64,000 nucleotides of DNA, from positions 20,620,162 to 20,684,161 of the forward strand of contig OU612067.1 of the NCBI GenBank assembly GCA_914767715.1, written 5' to 3'. The notes under the pieces are model-generated. The model ran no database searches. It was not told the origin of the DNA and worked only from the letters and a program-made list of their open reading frames with translations. This stretch comes from Membranipora membranacea. Lineage: Eukaryota; Bryozoa; Gymnolaemata; Cheilostomatida; Membraniporidae. Position 1 is the first letter of the stretch, and each line of letters begins with the position of its first letter. Position numbers and translations under genes: made by a program. Positions 60,531 to 64,000 of the stretch are shown in pieces.

Positions 60531-61512
60531 ATGAGGCCAATGAGGCCATCAACTGGTTCGAGTTTGAGAGAATTGCGATGGATATTTAAATTTTTTACCC
60601 TGCGTTTGGCATGTTTTTTAATGACAAAAGTGGGCCTCGTTAAAAATTTCGCTGACCGCCAAACTAAAAGGGGCAGCCCCAAACGGGTTTCAGTTCCAAA
60701 GTCAGCATGAAATTCCCCACGGTTTACAGTAGGTTAGGAGGAAATCTATTTTTTGAACTGGCCGTAAAAAAAGCAAAGGGTCCCCCCTTTGTTACTTTTT
60801 TTAATTTTAAAGTCGCTCTCAGTTCCGTTCTATTTATCGTAGGATCTTCATATTCTGGAATTTGAATGAGGCCAATGAGGCCATCAACTGGTCCGAGTTT
60901 GAGAGAATTCCGATGGATATTTAAATTTTTTACCCTGCGTTTGGCATGTTTTTTAATGACAAAAGTGGCCCTCGTTAAAAATGTCGCTGACGCCAAACTA
61001 AAAGGGGCAGCCCCAAACGGGTTTCAGTTCCAAAGTCAGCATGAAATTCCCCACGGTTTACAGTAGGTTAGGAGGAAATCTATTCTTTGAACTGGCCGTA
61101 AAAAAAGCAAAGGGTCCCCCCTTTGTTACTTTTTTTAATTTTAAGTCGCTCTCATTTCCGTTCTATTTATCGTAGGATCTTCATATTCTGGAATTTGAAT
61201 GAGGTCCGAGTTTGAGAGAATTCCGATGGATAATTAAATTTTTTACCCTGCGTTTGAAATGTTTTTTAATGACAAAAGTGGCCCTCGTTAAAAATGTCGC
61301 TGACGCCAAACTAAAAGGGGCAGCCCCAAACGGGTTTCAGTTCCAAAGTCAGCATGAAATTCCCCACGGTTTACAGTAGGTTAGGAGGAAATCTATTTTT
61401 TGAACTGGCCGTAAAAAAAGCAAAGGGTCCCCCCTTTGTTACTTTTTTTAATTTTAAAGTCGCTATCGTTTCCGTTCTATTTATCGTAGGATCTTCATAT
61501 TCTGGAATTTGA
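60531..61512. repeat. Recombinant B-B-A monomers, second copy, with deletion
   Basis: The copy at 60531 repeats the rare markers of 58860 (ggttcgagtttgag, gaattgcgatgg, gtgggcctcg), about five monomers (1671 bp) away, with an extra C in gctgaccgcc near 60655. The copy at 60866 shares ctctcagttccg with 59194. The third copy (61199) is shortened to 314 bp. Confidence 0.8.
61199..61215. repeat. 20-bp internal deletion in monomer 184
   Basis: The sequence runs gaatgaggtccgagtttgag. The 20 bases normally between gaatgagg and tccgag are gone, removing one 9-mer and the following catcaactgg. The two edges share only gg, which suggests end joining at a microhomology. The same monomer also has aattttaagtc (one A lost), gataattaaat and gtttgaaatg. 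Confidence 0.9.
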
Positions 61513-64000
61513 ATGAGGCCAATGAGGCCATCAACTGGTCCGAGTTTGAAAGAATTCCGATGGCTATTTAATTTTTTTACCCTGCATTTGGCATGTTTTT
61601 TAATGACAAAAGTGGCCCTCGTTAAAAATGTCGCTGACGCCAAACGAAAAGGGGCAGCCCCAAACGGGTTTCAGTTCCAAAGTCAGCATGAAATTCCCCA
61701 CGGTTTACAGTAGGTTAGGAGGAAATCTATTTTTTGAACTGGCCGTAAAAAAAGCAAAGGGTCCCCCCTTTGTTACTTTTTTTAATTTTAAAGTCGCTCT
61801 CATTTCCGTTCTATTTATCGTAGGATCTTCATATTCTGGAATTTGAATGAGGCCAATGAGGCCATCAACTGGTCCGAGTTTGAAAGAATTCCGATGGCTA
61901 TTTAAATTTTTTACCCTGCGTTTGGCATGTTTTTTAATGACAAAAGTGGCCCTCGTTGAAAATGTCGCTGACGCCAAACTAAAAGGGGCAGCCCCAAACG
62001 GGTTTCAGTTCCAAAGTCAGCATGAAATTCCCCACGGTTTACAGTAGGTTAGGAGGAAATCTATTTTTTGAACTGGCCGTAACAAAAGCAAAGGGTCTCC
62101 CCTTTGTTACTTTTTTTAATTTTAAAGCCGCTCTCATATCCGTTCTATTTATCGTAGGATCCTCATATTCTGGAATTTGAATGAGGCCAATGAGGCCATC
62201 AACTGGTCCGAGTTTGAAAGAATTCCGATGGCTATTTAAATTTTTTTACCCTGCGATTGGCATGTTTTTTAATGACAAAAGTGGCCCTCGTTAAAAATGT
62301 CGCTGACGCAAAACTAAAAGGGGCAGCCCCAAACGGGTTTCAGTTCCAAAGTCAGCATGAAATTCCCCACGGTTTACAGTAGGTTAGGAGGAAATCTATT
62401 TTTTGAACTGGCCGTAAAAAAAGCAAAGGGTCCCCCTTTGTTACTTTTTTTAATTTTAAAGTCGCTCTCGTTTCCGTTCTATTTATCGTAGGATCTTCAT
62501 ATTCTGGAATTTGAATGAGGCCAATGAGGCCATCAACTGGTCCGAGTTTGAAAGAATTCCGATGGCTATTTAAATTTTTTACCCTGCATTTGGCATGTTT
62601 TTTAATGACAAAAGTGGCCCTCGTTAAAAATGTCGCTGACGCCAAACGAAAAGGGGCAGCCCCAAACGGGTTTCAGTTCCAAAGTCAGCATGAAATTCCC
62701 CACGGTTTACAGTAGGTTAGGAGGAAATCTATTTTTTGAACTGGCCGTAAAAAAAGCAAAGGGTCCCCCCTTTGTTACTTTTTTTAATTTTAAAGCCGCT
62801 CTCATATCCGTTCTATTTATCGTAGGATCCTCATATTCTGGAATTTGAATGAGGCCAATGAGGCCATCAACTGGTCCGAGTTTGAAAGAATTCCGATGGC
62901 TATTTAAATTTTTTACCCTGCGATTGGCATGTTTTTTAATGACAAAAGTGGCCCTCGTTAAAAATGTCGCTGACGCAAAACTAAAAGGGGCAGCCCCAAA
63001 CGGGTTTCAGTTCCAAAGTCAGCATGAAATTCCCCACGGTTTACAGTAGGTTAGGAGGAAATCTATTTTTTGAACTGGCCGTAAAAAAAGCAAAGGGTCC
63101 CCCCTTTGTTACCTTTTTTAATTTTAAAGTCGCTCTCGTTTCCGTTCTATTTATCGTAGGATCTTCATATTCTGGAATTTGAATGAGGCCAATGAGGCCA
63201 TCAACTGGTCCGAGTTTGAAAGAATTCCGATGGCTATTTAAATTTTTTACCCTGCATTTGGCATGTTTTTTAATGACAAAAGTGGCCCTCGTTAAAAATG
63301 TCGCTGACGCCAAACGAAAAGGGGCAGCCCCAAACGGGTTTCAGTTCCAAAGTCAGCATGAAATTCCCCACGGTTTACAGTAGGTTAGGAGGAAATCTAT
63401 TTTTTGAACTGGCCGTAAAAAAAGCAAAGGGTCCCCCCTTTGTTACTTTTTTTAATTTTAAAGTCGCTCTCATTTCCGTTCTATTTATCGTAGGATCTTC
63501 ATATTCTGGAATTTGAATGAGGCCAATAAGGCCATCATCTGGTCCGAGTTTGAGAGAATTCCGATGGATATTTTAATTTTTTACCCTGCGTTTGGCATGT
63601 TTTTTAATGACAAAAGTGGCCCTCGTTGAAAATGTCGCTGACGCCAAACTAAAAGGGGCAGCCCCAAACGGGTTTCAGTTCCAAAGTCAGCATGAAATTC
63701 CCCACGGTTTACAGTAGGTTAGGAGGAAATCTATTTTTTGAACTGGCCGTAACAAAAGCAAAGGGTCTCCCCTTTGTTACTTTTTTTAATTTTAAAGCCG
63801 CTCTCAAATCCGTTCTATTTATCGTAGGATCCTCATATTCTGGAATTTGAATGAGGCCAATGAGGCCATCAACTGGTCCGAGTTTGAAAGAATTCCGATG
63901 GCTATTTAAATTTTTTACCCTGCGATTGGCATGTTTTTTAATGACAAAAGTGGCCCTTGTTAAAAATGTCGCTGACGCCAAACTAAAAGGGGCAGCCCCA
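61513..64000. repeat. Terminal domain: three alternating A-derived variants
   Basis: Monomers 185-192 consist of three recognisable variants in the order a b c a c a b c. Variant a has gctatcgtttcc or gctctcgtttcc, ccctgcatttgg and caaacgaaaagg. Variant b has cgttgaaaatg. Variant c has aaagccgctctcat or aaagccgctctcaa, gatcctcat and ctgcgattggc. The trimer at 61513 recurs 1670 bp later at 63183, with an a-c dimer in between. The window ends inside monomer 192. No gene. Confidence 0.82.

Larger units (their letters stand above)
1..64000. repeat. Satellite DNA array, ~334-bp monomer, ~192 head-to-tail copies
   Basis: The same ~334-bp sequence recurs from the first base to the last, always in the same orientation. 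Most copies differ from the type consensus at only a few positions. Both ends of the window fall inside a monomer, so the array extends beyond it. Order of monomer types from position 108 (A, B, h = recombinant at the three diagnostic sites), ten per group: ABABABABAB ABABAAAABA ABBAABABAB ABhABBAABA BABhAAABBB BBAABAAAAB ABABABhBhB AABABBABAB ABBBBBhBAB ABABAABABA BBAABABAAB AABABABBAA BABABBABAA BAAAABBBBh BBBBABABAB BABABAhBBB ABAABAABAB hABAABhhAA Ahhh AAAAAA hA. Known biology: long homogeneous arrays like this are typical of centromeric or pericentromeric heterochromatin and evolve by unequal exchange and gene conversion. Which of those locations applies here cannot be read from the sequence. 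Confidence 0.98.

Noticed and set aside
1-64000. CRISPR array
   Set aside because: The repeating unit is 334 bp with no unique spacers. Direct repeat plus variable spacer structure is absent.
1-64000. Transposon or retroelement insertion, array inversion, or unique island
   Set aside because: Every stretch I checked reads as the same monomer in the same orientation. The largest interruption is a 20-bp deletion.
1-64000. Ribosomal DNA spacer or 5S gene cluster
   Set aside because: No segment resembles 5S, 5.8S or tRNA sequence, and there is no gene-like conserved block distinct from a spacer inside the monomer.

Overview
The whole window is satellite DNA. It is one uninterrupted, head-to-tail tandem array of a monomer of about 334 bp. 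About 192 copies fit in 64 kb, all in the same orientation. There is no unique flank, no transposon, no recognisable gene, and no tRNA, rRNA or CRISPR array. I call no CDS. The small open frames that recur in every monomer on both strands (about 66 codons on +, about 90 on -) are by-products of the repeat.

Organism: a eukaryotic heterochromatic or centromere-type array. A hand count of the first monomer (1-334) gives 134 G+C (about 40%) and 12 CpG against about 13.4 expected from base composition. CpG is therefore not depleted. That argues against a heavily methylated genome such as a vertebrate or most plants and fits an insect or another lightly methylated animal. I recall a loose resemblance in one segment to the Drosophila 1.688 (359-bp) satellite family, but that is memory only and unverified. 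I cannot name the species.

Monomers come in two main types that differ at three linked sites within 78 bp. Using the first monomer's numbering, type A has A145, C159 and A223; type B has G145, A159 and G223. I read about 93 A, 85 B and 14 recombinant monomers. Monomers are numbered here from the conserved ATG in the motif gaATGAGGCC, with number 1 at position 108.

Layout: (1) 1-5116, regular A-B dimers of 668 bp; (2) 5117-22141, an irregular A/B mixture with homogeneous runs and local dimer duplications; (3) 22142-24480 and 28812-30814, two related segments about 20 monomers apart; (4) 24479-28811, a mixed stretch ending in five consecutive B monomers; (5) 30815-42503, a higher-order repeat (HOR) of 16 monomers (5344 bp) built as four-monomer modules X-Q-R-Q, with Q recurring every 2672 bp; (6) 42504-44840, a tandemly duplicated trimer; (7) 44841-57191, a second HOR family whose units start with the same marker pair but vary from 10 to 7 to 9 to 11 monomers; (8) 57192-64000, a more diverged end with a B-B-A recombinant class, a 20-bp deletion, and pentamer, dimer and single-monomer duplications.

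The main interest is the record of unequal exchange at several scales (1, 2, 3, 5, 8, 16 and about 20 monomers). One exchange junction and two internal deletions all fall in or beside a 9-bp direct repeat inside the monomer.
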